Below, in pieces: positions 1 to 8,130 of a stretch of 36,852 nt of DNA (within the stretch, counting starts at the first letter, position 1; every line of letters starts with the position of its first letter). This DNA comes from Listeria fleischmannii subsp. fleischmannii LU2006-1. GTDB taxonomy: Bacteria > Bacillota > Bacilli > Lactobacillales > Listeriaceae. Position numbers and translations under genes: made by a program. The stretch covers positions 1 through 36,852 of the forward strand of contig NZ_ALWW01000030.1 in assembly GCF_000344175.1 (NCBI RefSeq), in the 5' to 3' direction. The notes under the pieces were generated by a model. It was not told where the DNA came from. It did no database searches and worked only from the letters and a program-made list of their open reading frames with translations.

Positions 1-660
1 GATGAAAAAGATTGTGTTCAAAGTTTAGTATCGAGATTTCTAGTACTGAGATATTAGATTTTGAAGGAGCGAGTCAATATTTACCCCTTGAAAGAGAAAG
101 TGATGAATTAAACTTAAAAAATAAGAGAAAAGATACTTTTCCTAAAGAACCAAATAATGATATCTCAATACAAAATGATGGTTTAGTAACAGTAAACTTA
201 AATGATTTTTCAGAGAAATCTACTAACGAAAAATCAGGTGATAAAAAGTCGAGGAAGAAGAAAGCGGAAACTGGAATAAATGGTACAGGTAATGGAAATA
301 GAAAACATAAGCCAGATAAACAAGATGGAGAATTATCTTCACTAGATACGCATTCTAATGTTATAGATGCAAAGATTAATAGAATTATTTCAATTGATAA
401 AAAAAAATTACAAATTAAGTATACAATCGAATGTTCAAGAGAAAGGGATTATAGAGATAAATATTTCGGATGAAACTAATCGTATATTAAAATACGATAT
501 ATTGACGGCTAGAGATTCTTATGGAAGGAGTTTAAAAGTTAAAGAAAATAAAATAGGGCCTGTAAAATTTAAAAAAGGAAAATCAATGTACATAAAGATT
601 GAATTTAAAGAAGAGATTTTGGCTGCATTTAAGGGGATTATTAGGAGGGAGAAAAAATGA
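1..660 (+). pseudogene. 5'-partial, frameshifted first gene of a predicted defence operon
   Basis: This is the 3' part of a gene that probably begins left of the window. One frame (12-473) reads a hydrophilic, Lys/Glu/Asn-rich linker and then breaks off. A second frame (367-660) continues with an alternating hydrophobic/polar pattern typical of beta strands (KLSIQSNVQEKGIIEINISD) and stops in an ATGA overlap with the next gene. The overlap argues that the second frame is the true C-terminus. The frames meet at a run of nine A (399-407); eight A would join them. A further break is likely near 1-60: the 12-473 frame is preceded by a stop at 3-5, while the frame open from base 1 (DEKDCVQSLVSRFLVLRY) stops at 55-57. 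I do not recognise the family. By operon context it could be the tail of an ATPase such as the MORC-like proteins of restriction-type operons, which is inference only. Confidence 0.5.
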
Positions 661-1517
661 TAATTCAAGAAAAGCTTTATCCCTACCCTGTTTTAACATA
701 TTTTAGTGATGATATAACAGGAGAATTTAGTATTGATGACATTAAAGCATTCATAAGTACAGACAAATCAAAATATTTTATTCGTGGAGTAGTCAAAATG
801 TTAAATCCTACAATAGAAGAATTGATTGATTCTAAATCGGCTGAAATTATTCTGCATGTTGAGTGTAGAAAAACAAGATATCGTCAAGTTTTTAAAATTA
901 ATAATGAAACAATTATTAATTGTGAGATTTCTTCAGAGTTTTTAGAGGGCAATGTAGATATTCAAATGATAGTTATCTCTAAAGAGAAAATAGATGATTA
1001 TAAAAATAATAAGTGTCATCCAGATTTTAGCGAACTGACATTTAAAATAGAGATAGGACAGATACTTGCTGTCTGTAAACCATACAGTTTTGATGCTAAA
1101 AGAGAACCTAGTAAAGTGAAAAACTTATCTTCCATATTCGCAATAATTAGGAATGTTAAGGATGAGAAAAAACCAATTGCCTACTATACAGACAGTGAGA
1201 AAATAATCATAATGTTATCAAAAGAAAATTTTACTAGGTACAAAAAACTAATGTATGATTCTAACGCACAATCTTTACTTTCTTCCATGTTGATTGTGCC
1301 AGTTTTAGCCTCTGTTTTGCAATCTTTTTCTATCAAAAACTTTATTGATGAACATGAAGGAGCATCATGGTTAACTAGCATAAAAAAAAGAATTGATGAG
1401 TGCAATTTGGTGTTTGATAAAATAAATTGGGGAGAAGATTCTCTGACTGTTGCAAACGAATTAATTGGAGACCCATTATCATATGGGGTGAAAATTTTAG
1501 AGGAAAGGAGCTACTAA
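657..1517 (+). CDS. Uncharacterised protein between a broken gene and a DUF6339-like gene
   Basis: The protein has 286 residues with no signal peptide or membrane segment. It starts in an ATGA overlap with the upstream gene, preceded by a GGGAGG ribosome site, so it is translationally coupled. It begins with a beta-rich half (residues 1-135, many short alternating strands) and ends with a more helical half (about 195-286). I see no catalytic motif. It ends three bases before the DUF6339-like start, so the three genes form one transcript. Proteins of this size and AT-rich composition sit beside DUF6339 genes in predicted phage-defence operons, which suggests an accessory subunit. That role is inferred from neighbours only, and the function is unknown. 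Confidence 0.7.
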   Translation: MIIQEKLYPYPVLTYFSDDITGEFSIDDIKAFISTDKSKYFIRGVVKMLNPTIEELIDSKSAEIILHVECRKTRYRQVFKINNETIINCEISSEFLEGNVDIQMIVISKEKIDDYKNNKCHPDFSELTFKIEIGQILAVCKPYSFDAKREPSKVKNLSSIFAIIRNVKDEKKPIAYYTDSEKIIIMLSKENFTRYKKLMYDSNAQSLLSSMLIVPVLASVLQSFSIKNFIDEHEGASWLTSIKKRIDECNLVFDKINWGEDSLTVANELIGDPLSYGVKILEERSY

Positions 1518-1519
1518 GC

Positions 1520-2260
1520 ATGGGTTTGAAAATTTTTAAAGAGAATGCACTTATAGAATTAAATGAATTTGTTAAGACTGAAGCATTTGGTTCAATTGAA
1601 TTATCGAAAGATAGTAACTGGGTCTTAAACTATTTTTCGGATGACACGGATTATGATTATCTTTTCGAGTCAAATATAAATATAAATATGCAAAGTTCTT
1701 TAACGCCTTTGGTGGAGAAAGATTTTGAAAATGCAATTTTACTTTATGAAAACTTACAATTAACAAACATACAAGCTGTTGATGAAAGACTTTGGAGTTA
1801 TCTTGCATTAGTTGAATTTTGGGACTACACTTATGAAAGATGGATTAAAGGAAAAGAAAATCAACAAGTTATTTTAGAACGAGGAATATTAAAAGCTTTT
1901 GAAAAGAGTGATAGAAGCTTTATGAGAAACTCTATCTCAAGACTTTGGTGGGGAGTACATGCAACTATTTGTAATGAGAGAAAAGATAAATATGAATTAA
2001 CAAGACTACTGTTTTCATATCAAGATCTTTACCAACAAATTCTGGAACGTAGTTATAGTAAGAACTCCGACATTATTAAGGCAATTTTAACATATATTTG
2101 TGATATGAAAGAGAGAGAAAAATTTTCTAGAAGGAATTATAGAGTTTTATTGAAGGAAATCACGAGGTTAAGCGGTGTTATAGTTATTGATACATTATCG
2201 CAAAAGGATTTATTTACTTTATTAAGACAATCCGAAGAGATCAATAAGATATTTGTATAA
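1520..2260 (+). CDS. DUF6339-like protein, predicted defence-operon component
   Basis: I chose ATG 1520 because AGGAAAGGAG lies just upstream, and the reading frame continues upstream only as overlap with the previous gene. The product has 246 residues and is helical. Recognisable landmarks are VDERLWSYLALVEFWDYTYERW (about residues 83-104, given here as VDERLW ... YERW), RNSISRLWWGVHAT (about 140-153), and YELTRLLF then ILERSYSKN (about 164-185). As I recall, these Arg/Leu/Trp blocks are the conserved core of the DUF6339 family. That family occurs in multigene operons with ATPases, Z1-type helicases, methylases and PD-(D/E)XK proteins, thought to act against phage. No enzymatic function is established. 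The operon partners that would normally lie upstream are cut by the window edge. Confidence 0.6.
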   Translation: MGLKIFKENALIELNEFVKTEAFGSIELSKDSNWVLNYFSDDTDYDYLFESNININMQSSLTPLVEKDFENAILLYENLQLTNIQAVDERLWSYLALVEFWDYTYERWIKGKENQQVILERGILKAFEKSDRSFMRNSISRLWWGVHATICNERKDKYELTRLLFSYQDLYQQILERSYSKNSDIIKAILTYICDMKEREKFSRRNYRVLLKEITRLSGVIVIDTLSQKDLFTLLRQSEEINKIFV

Positions 2261-2447
2261 ATACATTTAAGTATAACTAAAGAATTATGTACTTTTAAAA
2301 AAATGGAAGTAAGATAAAACTATTAGATGTTTGATTTTTTCTTTTTTTTGGTAAGCTTAACATATGACACAGGTATTTTACCGACAGGTGTATGTTGGAT
2401 AGTATTTATTCATAGGAGGAAAAACCAAAGAAATAAATTCAATTTTA

Positions 2448-3626
2448 ATGCGTTTTAATGAACTGCAGTCAACTGTTGTAAGACCATTTTTAATGGCAGT
2501 GTTATATGATTATAATCGAAACGAATTAGAGAGTTTCGAGGTTATAGATCTGTTTAGTATTTTAGAGAACTATATTGCAAGACGAATGATTGCCAAAATA
2601 CCATCGAATTCATTAAATAAGGTAATCTCAACACTTTATCGTGATTTGAAACGTTTGAGGGAGGATTCAAACGGCGAAATAGCTGTAAAAGATTTATTTA
2701 GCTATCAGGTTTTAACTAAAACCAGTACGGCAAAAATGCCTGAGGATTTTACAATGATTGACCATTTACGCACAAATGATTTTTATAACATAAATCCTTA
2801 TTTTAGAACTTATTTTTTTGAGCGACTCGAAAACTATGGGCATACGGAAGATTTGCAAATTTATCAGGGAGTTTGGGAAAGGAAGTATTCAGTTGAACAT
2901 ATTATGCCAAGAAGGCTAACTCTAGCTTGGCAACAAGAATTAGGCGTGAATCATAAAAAAATTCATCAAAAATATTTAAATCAGTTAGGCAATTTAACGC
3001 TTACGGGATACAACTCCAAATACAGTAACAAGACATTCATTGAAAAGCAAAACATGGAGAAGGGATTTAAGGAAAGCCATTTTGTTAATTTAAATAAGGT
3101 ACCAGCTCAATCTGATTCATGGAGTGAAAGAGAAATTTTAAAACGAAGTGATGAATTAATTGAAATGGCACTTAACATTTGGGAATATCCGCAAACTGAA
3201 TTTGTCCCCCGTTTGCATGAAGATGAACTTATTATTTTTGACGGAGAGCAAACCTTTACTGGTTATAAAATAAGAGGTTACTGCTTTCAAAATGATGAGT
3301 ATCAAATTGTAGCTACGTGGAAAGAATTTTTTGTTCAATTTATGAGAGAATTAACTGAAATTTCTAGTATGCCAATCATTGAATTAATGAAAGGTGAAGG
3401 GTCAAATGGTTTAGAAGGATTATTTAGTGGGGAGCCCTCAACAACAAACAGTGAAGTAATATCAGGAGTATATGTTTATATTGATCTTTCTAATGTACGA
3501 AAAATGGGTTATATCAAGCGATTAATGGAACTTTTTAATTTAGATTTCTCAACTTTGAAGGTTGATGCAATTAAATATGGAAATAAAGAAGAGAACTTCG
3601 AAAAAGATATTGAATTTGTTGATTAA
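2448..3626 (+). pseudogene. C-terminal remnant of a GmrSD-like (DUF262/DUF1524) restriction protein
   Basis: GmrSD-type enzymes cleave modified phage DNA and normally carry an N-terminal DUF262 domain (ParB-like, NTP-using) followed by a helical region and a C-terminal DUF1524 HNH nuclease. This frame holds only the later parts: a helical segment from PFLMAVLYDYNRNELE to the RR pair in IARRMIA, then the HNH core YSVEHIMPRR (about residues 150-159) and LGNLTLTGYNSKYSN (about 183-197), then a mixed C-terminal domain. The frame is open back to 2403, with an in-frame TAG at 2400-2402, and no DUF262 motif exists between 2261 and 2447. The gene has therefore lost about the first half, probably by a deletion that joined it to the neighbouring defence operon. 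It could be expressed as an HNH-only protein, but restriction activity is unlikely. Confidence 0.7.
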
Positions 3627-3666
3627 TGACTTTTTTTATTATGAGTTTTTGCTTCACCCCATTTAC

Positions 3667-3701
3667 AAACCCCTTTCATTCCGCTAAAATGAAAGGGGTT
3701 T
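3667..3701. terminator. Intrinsic terminator at the right edge of the defence remnant
   Basis: The arms AAACCCCTTTCATT (3667-3680) and AATGAAAGGGGTTT (3688-3701) form a perfect 14-bp stem with a 7-base loop. It separates the AT-rich accessory DNA from the deacetylase gene. Confidence 0.8.
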
Positions 3702-3736
3702 ATTGTGAGTGAATTCACGAAAAAGGAGAGTTAAAA

Positions 3737-4501
3737 ATGAGTTTTCATGTTTTGATGTATCATGAGCTTCGTGAGCGTGGGACGATTAGTGAGGATGCGC
3801 CGTCGATTGTGAAAGTAGCCACAAATTGTGATGTCGCGCTGCCAAAAGTCCTGTTCGCTTACGTGGATGACTTTGAAAAGCAAATGGATATGTTGCAAAA
3901 TAGCGAATGGAACGTTATTTCAATGCAAGAAGTTCGGGATTTTTATGAAAAAGGGCAAACTTTACCTGAAAATGCCGTACTAATTACATTTGACGATGCA
4001 TTCCAATCCGTTTTGCAATACGCTTACCCGATACTTAAAAAACGTCAATTGCCGGCCACCTTATTTGTCGTGCGTGATTGGCTTTCAGAGTCCGCCGAGC
4101 CATTTGATCCCGCAAAATCAGTGGTCATGAGCGTTAGCGAAGTGAACCAAATGCGCGATGTGTTCACATTTGCGAATCATACGAGCGATTTGCATAATCA
4201 AGATGCAACTGGCGAGAAAAGTACATTTCAAACGGCAACAACAGCAGAACTTTTGGCAGATTTAAAAAAATGCGCCGAATTCGTTGATATGCCTGATATT
4301 TTTGCTTATCCGTTTGGAGCATACACAAAACGCGATTTGGAGCGTTTGGAACAAGCAGAAATCAAGTTTTCTTTTACAACAAAACCAGGGCGAAATAAAC
4401 GCGAGACATCGCCGCTTGAACTGCATCGCCAAGTTGTGGCGCTCGGAATGGATGCGGATAGCCTAAAACAAATTTTACTGAAGGATGGGAAAAACACGTG
4501 A
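3737..4501 (+). CDS. Polysaccharide deacetylase (NodB-fold) family protein
   Basis: The 254-residue protein has no signal peptide. The NodB motif 1 is TFDD at residues 84-87 (catalytic base and metal Asp), motif 2 is the metal pair in NHTSDLH (His148, His153), and motif 3 is FAYPFG near residue 205. All three are intact, so a metal-dependent carbohydrate-esterase-4 hydrolase is likely; the substrate is unknown. AAAAGGAG lies upstream of the ATG. Its last four bases overlap the GTG start of the ABC substrate-binding lipoprotein, so the two are translationally coupled and probably act on the same compound or pathway. The lack of a signal peptide argues against cell-wall peptidoglycan as substrate and suggests an intracellular small-molecule role. 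Confidence 0.85.
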   Translation: MSFHVLMYHELRERGTISEDAPSIVKVATNCDVALPKVLFAYVDDFEKQMDMLQNSEWNVISMQEVRDFYEKGQTLPENAVLITFDDAFQSVLQYAYPILKKRQLPATLFVVRDWLSESAEPFDPAKSVVMSVSEVNQMRDVFTFANHTSDLHNQDATGEKSTFQTATTAELLADLKKCAEFVDMPDIFAYPFGAYTKRDLERLEQAEIKFSFTTKPGRNKRETSPLELHRQVVALGMDADSLKQILLKDGKNT

Positions 4502-5451
4502 AAAAATGGATTGGGATTTTAATGTTAGTAGTAGTTGGGATTTTAGCGGTAGGGTGTTCCGATTCTGGAAATGAATTGAAGGCGGATACAAAAACAGAAA
4601 CGACGAATAAAACATTGCGTTTTGGGACGCTTCCAGCAGAATCTGCTATTCCTATTATTTTAGCCAAAGAAAAAGGCTTTTTTAAGGAAGAAAAAGTGAA
4701 TGTGGAGATTACCCCGTTTAATGCGCCAAATGACCGGAATGTTGCGGCTCAAGCGGGTAAAATTGATGGCATGATTGGGGACGTGATGACGGCGCTTTCG
4801 ATGCGTGAAGGCGGAATGGATTTTACTATCACCTCCGATATTAATGAAGATTTCAAACTGTTGTCCGCGCCTAATTCGGGCATTACGGATATCAAGCAAC
4901 TAGACGGCAAGGAAGTATCGCTTGTTCCGAAATTTTTATTAGAATATATTATGGACGAAATGGCGGCAAAAAACGATATTAGCTATAAAATCGTACAAAT
5001 CCCGTCTATTTCCGCAAGATATGAAGCCCTTTTAAATAATCAAGTCGATTCCGTTATTTTTACAGAACCACAAGCCACTCTTCTTCAAAAAAATGGCGCC
5101 CATGTGCTCGGAAGCTCCGCAAAATACAATATTAAAGGTGGAACAATTAGTTTTGCAAGTGACATCGTAAAATCTCAAAAGGCAGACATTGCTGCATTTT
5201 ATAGAGCCTACAACAAAGGCGTTTCGTATATGAATGAACACGACGCAGCCGATTATGCAGACGTCCTAAAAGCCTATAAATTCCCAGAAGCCATGACAGG
5301 CTATCTTGAAAATAAAGAAGAGAAGTATACGAAGGCCCAAAAAGTAAGTAAAAAACAATTTGATAGCATCGAAAAATGGACGAAAGAAAAAGAAATGATT
5401 CAAAAAGATTATTCTTATGACGAAATGACCAATTTTTCAATGCTAGATTAA
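4498..5451 (+). CDS. ABC transporter substrate-binding lipoprotein, NMT1/THI5-SsuA type
   Basis: This is a 317-residue lipoprotein: a hydrophobic N-terminus and lipobox AVGC place the lipid-modified Cys at residue 20. It then follows the type-II periplasmic binding fold of the NMT1/THI5/SsuA group (TLRFGTLPAESAIPIILAKE near 43-62, AAQAGKIDGMIGDV near 83-96). Members bind thiamine precursors, aliphatic sulfonates, taurine or related small organics at the membrane surface. The start is a GTG inside the end of the deacetylase gene, which is unusual but supported by the overlap and the immediate lysine-rich signal. Its permease and ATPase are most likely the convergent pair at 6360-7822. I see no TPP riboswitch, so a thiamine role is unsupported; the substrate is undetermined. 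Confidence 0.85.
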   Translation: MKKWIGILMLVVVGILAVGCSDSGNELKADTKTETTNKTLRFGTLPAESAIPIILAKEKGFFKEEKVNVEITPFNAPNDRNVAAQAGKIDGMIGDVMTALSMREGGMDFTITSDINEDFKLLSAPNSGITDIKQLDGKEVSLVPKFLLEYIMDEMAAKNDISYKIVQIPSISARYEALLNNQVDSVIFTEPQATLLQKNGAHVLGSSAKYNIKGGTISFASDIVKSQKADIAAFYRAYNKGVSYMNEHDAADYADVLKAYKFPEAMTGYLENKEEKYTKAQKVSKKQFDSIEKWTKEKEMIQKDYSYDEMTNFSMLD

Positions 5452-5456
5452 TCAGG

Positions 5457-5484
5457 AAACCGCAGGCGAGTCTTGCGGTTTTTA
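5457..5484 (+). terminator. Intrinsic terminator after the binding-protein gene
   Basis: The arms AAACCGCA (5457-5464) and TGCGGTTT (5474-5481) are followed by further T residues. A TATAAT box at 5495-5500 then probably starts the HAD gene. Confidence 0.8.
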
Positions 5485-5530
5485 CATTCTACTATATAAT
5501 AAAAGAAAAGGGATAGAGAGGGAGACGATT

Positions 5531-6334
5531 GTGGAGAAATATTTAATTTGTACGGATCTTGATGGCACATTACTGAATGATAATCATCAAGTGCCTAAAA
5601 AAACGCGGCGCCTTTTGCGGAAATTGATGAAAGAGGGACATTATTTTTCAGTAGCAACGGGCCGACTGTTTCACGCCGCGAATGAATTTGCGAAATCCGT
5701 TCACGAAGAAGCCTTTACGATTGCTTCAAACGGTTCTATCGCTGCCTCTAAAGATGGGATTTTTCACCAGATTAAAACGGATAACGCAGCGCTTATAAAA
5801 ATTTATGATGTTTGTCGTGCTGAAAAAGTAAGGGCTTTCTTTTTTTCGACCGATACCGTGTATTTTGTCGGGGAAATGCCTAGTCATTTTAAAGAAGATG
5901 ATGACAAAGAACGTGTTCAGGCGGTCAAACATGTTTCTATAAATGAACGCGAAACATTTCTGACACACGTGGATGATATGATAAATGGCTTAATCGTGGA
6001 AGAAAATGATATTTCGCGCTTACACGATTTGCGGGCCGAATTAGAACAGTTACCAAATGTTCATTTTTTATCGTCTCACCATAATAATATCGAAATTTTA
6101 CCAAAATCAATTGATAAGGCCGTTGCCGTTCAAACCTTAGCAGAGCGTTTAGGCGTGAAACAAGAGAATATCATTGCATTTGGCGATGGGGAAAATGATT
6201 TAGGCATGATTGAATATGCTGGCATTGGCGTGGCTATGGGAAATGCCAACGAAGCTCTAAAGCAAAAAGCTGATTTTGTAACAGAAACGAATGATAAAGA
6301 AGGCATTTATAAATTTTTGAAAAATAGATTCTAA
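5531..6334 (+). CDS. Cof-type HAD-superfamily phosphatase
   Basis: The 267-residue cytoplasmic protein belongs to the Cof (HAD-IIB) phosphatases, which remove phosphate from sugar phosphates, nucleotides or cofactor precursors. Motif I is CTDLDGT (nucleophile Asp9, acid Asp11), motif II is in SVATGR, motif III is the Lys in SIDKAVAVQ, and motif IV is FGDGENDLGM near 217-226. A large type-IIB cap lies between motifs II and III. I used the GTG at 5531, preceded by AGAGGGAGACG at good spacing; no ATG lies nearby in frame. The gene is flanked by terminators on both sides, so it is probably monocistronic, although it sits between the two halves of an ABC transporter. Individual substrates cannot be read from sequence. 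Confidence 0.88.
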   Translation: MEKYLICTDLDGTLLNDNHQVPKKTRRLLRKLMKEGHYFSVATGRLFHAANEFAKSVHEEAFTIASNGSIAASKDGIFHQIKTDNAALIKIYDVCRAEKVRAFFFSTDTVYFVGEMPSHFKEDDDKERVQAVKHVSINERETFLTHVDDMINGLIVEENDISRLHDLRAELEQLPNVHFLSSHHNNIEILPKSIDKAVAVQTLAERLGVKQENIIAFGDGENDLGMIEYAGIGVAMGNANEALKQKADFVTETNDKEGIYKFLKNRF

Positions 6335-6362
6335 AAAAAACGTTCGGAGTGAACGTTTTTTA
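6335..6362. terminator. Bidirectional terminator between convergent genes
   Basis: The arms AAAAAACGTTC (6335-6345) and GAACGTTTTTT (6351-6361) have a 5-base loop and A/T tracts on both sides. It serves the HAD gene and the convergent permease, whose stop codon lies at its edge. Confidence 0.85.
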
Positions 6363-7085
6363 CTTTATAAGGCGTTTTCCAATTAAATCAGTTAGTTTAA
6401 ATAAGAAAAATCCAAGAAATGCTAAGGCAAGAATGCCACAAAACATATCGGTATAATCGATGACAGACCAGGCGTTCATGATGTAAAAACCGAGTCCGCT
6501 CGTTGTGGCGTAATTTTCTGCAAAAAATAAAGAAGCGAGTGAAATCCCAATAGCAATGCGAAGACCACTAATCATCTGCGGGAAAATGGCTGGAAGTAAC
6601 AGATGTTTAAAACGCATAAAAGCTGTTGCTTGAAATGAGCTCATCATTTTATGGTAGCTTGGATCGATTTGTTTCACCCCGTCGCGTGCCGATAAAATAA
6701 TTTGAAAAATGATAATCCAAATTACAAGCATGATTTTTGAAGTATCTAAAAGCCCGTATAAAAGCATAAAAACGGGCAGAAAAGCCACTTTTGGAATGGG
6801 ATAAATATAATAAAGGATGGGCGACAGCCATTTATCTGCATACGGATTCACGCCAATAAAAATGCCTAAAGGGATACCAATTAGGAGCGAGATAAAAATG
6901 GCGATACTAATCCGATATAGGCTTGCGAAAGTGTGCGGTAGTAATTCAGGTATTTTTTCAAAAAATGTTATACAGGTTGGAATGGGTGCCGGAATGACGG
7001 GACTGTTCACAAAAAGGAAGAGCAGTTCCCAAATGACAAGGATGCCTAAAAGTCCAATGAACGTATTGGCGATTTTTTCTTTCAT
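6360..7085 (-). CDS. ABC transporter permease, SsuC/TauC type
   Basis: The 241-residue integral membrane protein has about six hydrophobic segments and a BPD_transp_1 fold. The cytoplasmic coupling loop (EAA motif) is recognisable around residues 140-185 as FQATAFMRFKHLLLPAIFPQMISGLRIAIGIS, here cited by its ends FQATAF and IAIGIS. This family pairs with NMT1/SsuA-type binding proteins and imports small organic compounds. Its ATG overlaps the end of the ATPase gene by four bases, so both come from one transcript read leftwards. The convergent binding-protein gene at 4498-5451 is the obvious missing third subunit. The split arrangement, with a HAD gene between, is unusual. Confidence 0.87.
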   Translation of the reverse strand: MKEKIANTFIGLLGILVIWELLFLFVNSPVIPAPIPTCITFFEKIPELLPHTFASLYRISIAIFISLLIGIPLGIFIGVNPYADKWLSPILYYIYPIPKVAFLPVFMLLYGLLDTSKIMLVIWIIIFQIILSARDGVKQIDPSYHKMMSSFQATAFMRFKHLLLPAIFPQMISGLRIAIGISLASLFFAENYATTSGLGFYIMNAWSVIDYTDMFCGILALAFLGFFLFKLTDLIGKRLIK

Positions 7086-7822
7086 TTTACGACCTCATTT
7101 CCGAGCGCTAATCGAACGGTGCGGCACATGTCATAAAATTCGGCTTGCATTCTAAGTTCTTTTTTTCCAAAAAGAGGATTTTCGATTTCTTGTTTAATTT
7201 GTCCTGCGTCCATGATGACAATTTTTTGGCCTAGGAAAATGGCTTCTTCGATGGAATGGGTGACTTGAACCAGTGTCATTTTTCGATTTTGCTTCACTTT
7301 GAGCAACATATTTTGTAAGTTTTCTTTTGTCATGGCATCTAAGGCACTCGTGGCTTCGTCAAGGAGCATTATTTTAGGATTTAGGGCGAGGCTTCTGCCT
7401 ATAGCAACCCGTTGTTTTTGACCGCCGCTTAGTTCGTTTGGATATTTGTGCGCTAGAGGGAGTAAATCTAGCTCATTTAAAAGCGTTATCGTTCGCTCTT
7501 GAATTTCCATTTTTGATTTTTTTTTGATTTTTAAGCCTAGGGAAATATTTTCAAAAACGGTTTTCCACGGGAATAAAGCATAGTCTTGCAAAAGGATGCT
7601 TGTTTCTTTTGGGAACTTTGTGACGCGTTCTTTGTAAAAGAAAATTTTGCCTTCTGTAGGTATTAAAAAACCGGCCATGGCATGGAGTAATGTTGTTTTT
7701 CCGCAACCGGATGGCCCGATTATGGCGCAGCTTGTATTTTCTGGGATGTCTAGGGATAGATTGGTAAGAGCGTTCGTTTGTTGATAATTATATGTGACAT
7801 TTTTCACTTGTATAGCATTCAT
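7082..7822 (-). CDS. ABC transporter ATPase, SsuB/TauB type
   Basis: The 246-residue ATPase has every expected motif: Walker A GPSGCGKTT (residues 36-44), Q-loop Gln78 in LLQDYALFPW, signature LSGGQKQR (130-137), Walker B IMLLDEATSALD (150-161), and switch His in VTHSIEEA. The subfamily powers import of sulfonate-, taurine- or pyrimidine-like compounds with an SsuC-type permease, which follows immediately with a 4-base overlap. GGAGGAATTAGTTC precedes the ATG. No riboswitch or operator is evident in the short upstream stretch. It is the first gene of a leftward two-gene operon. Confidence 0.9.
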   Translation of the reverse strand: MNAIQVKNVTYNYQQTNALTNLSLDIPENTSCAIIGPSGCGKTTLLHAMAGFLIPTEGKIFFYKERVTKFPKETSILLQDYALFPWKTVFENISLGLKIKKKSKMEIQERTITLLNELDLLPLAHKYPNELSGGQKQRVAIGRSLALNPKIMLLDEATSALDAMTKENLQNMLLKVKQNRKMTLVQVTHSIEEAIFLGQKIVIMDAGQIKQEIENPLFGKKELRMQAEFYDMCRTVRLALGNEVVK

Positions 7823-7895
7823 GAACTAATTCCTCCGTTTTTTCCTGTCTTTTTTATTATAGGAGGTTTATGTGTGCTCTGCAATACAAGAAAAA

Positions 7896-7920
7896 AGGAG
7901 AAGGTATGAAACCTTCTCCT
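7896..7920 (-). terminator. Outer copy of a duplicated terminator hairpin (LPMO side, copy 1)
   Basis: The arms AGGAGAAGGT (7896-7905) and ACCTTCTCCT (7911-7920) surround loop ATGAA. On the minus strand it is followed by six T, so it is a complete leftward terminator. An identical 25-base hairpin recurs at 8097-8121. Confidence 0.8.
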
Positions 7921-8096
7921 CAGACTGCTGACAAACGGCAATCTTCGTTGTTAGCGCCTCCGTTCCGAGGTTCACGTACTCGAGTACGCTCCACTTCGGT
8001 ACAGAGGCTCTGCCTAGAATCTCACCATTTGTCAGCAGTCTGATTTGGGTGAGAAGCGTTTTGTTTGGCGTAAGCTTTGAGTTTTTCTACAAGCTA
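7921..8096. repeat. Structured intergenic repeat element, copy A
   Basis: The element starts CAGACTGCTGACAAA (7921-7935), and its perfect inverted complement TTTGTCAGCAGTCTG lies at 8028-8042. Inside are a palindromic ACGTACTCGAGTACG core with flanking CCGAGGT/ACTTCGG, and a small GGC-TCT-GCC hairpin. A further 54 bases (8043-8096), ending near TTGAGTTTTTCTACAAGC, are also shared with copy B at 10640-10812. It contains no plausible gene. Both copies sit between two copies of the local terminator. It may be a MITE-like mobile element or a structured RNA. Confidence 0.75.
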
Positions 8097-8121
8097 AGGA
8101 GAAGGTATGAAACCTTCTCCT
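8097..8121. terminator. Inner copy of the duplicated terminator hairpin
   Basis: This repeats the hairpin at 7896-7920 base for base, but on the minus strand it lacks the following T tract. It lies just after the LPMO stop codon, and the pair looks like a duplicated insertion target. Confidence 0.75.
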
Positions 8122-8130
8122 GTTTATTAG

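Noticed and set aside
7823-7870. Riboswitch (for example TPP) before the ABC ATPase gene
   Set aside because: The leader is too short, and neither the TPP nor another known aptamer core is present.
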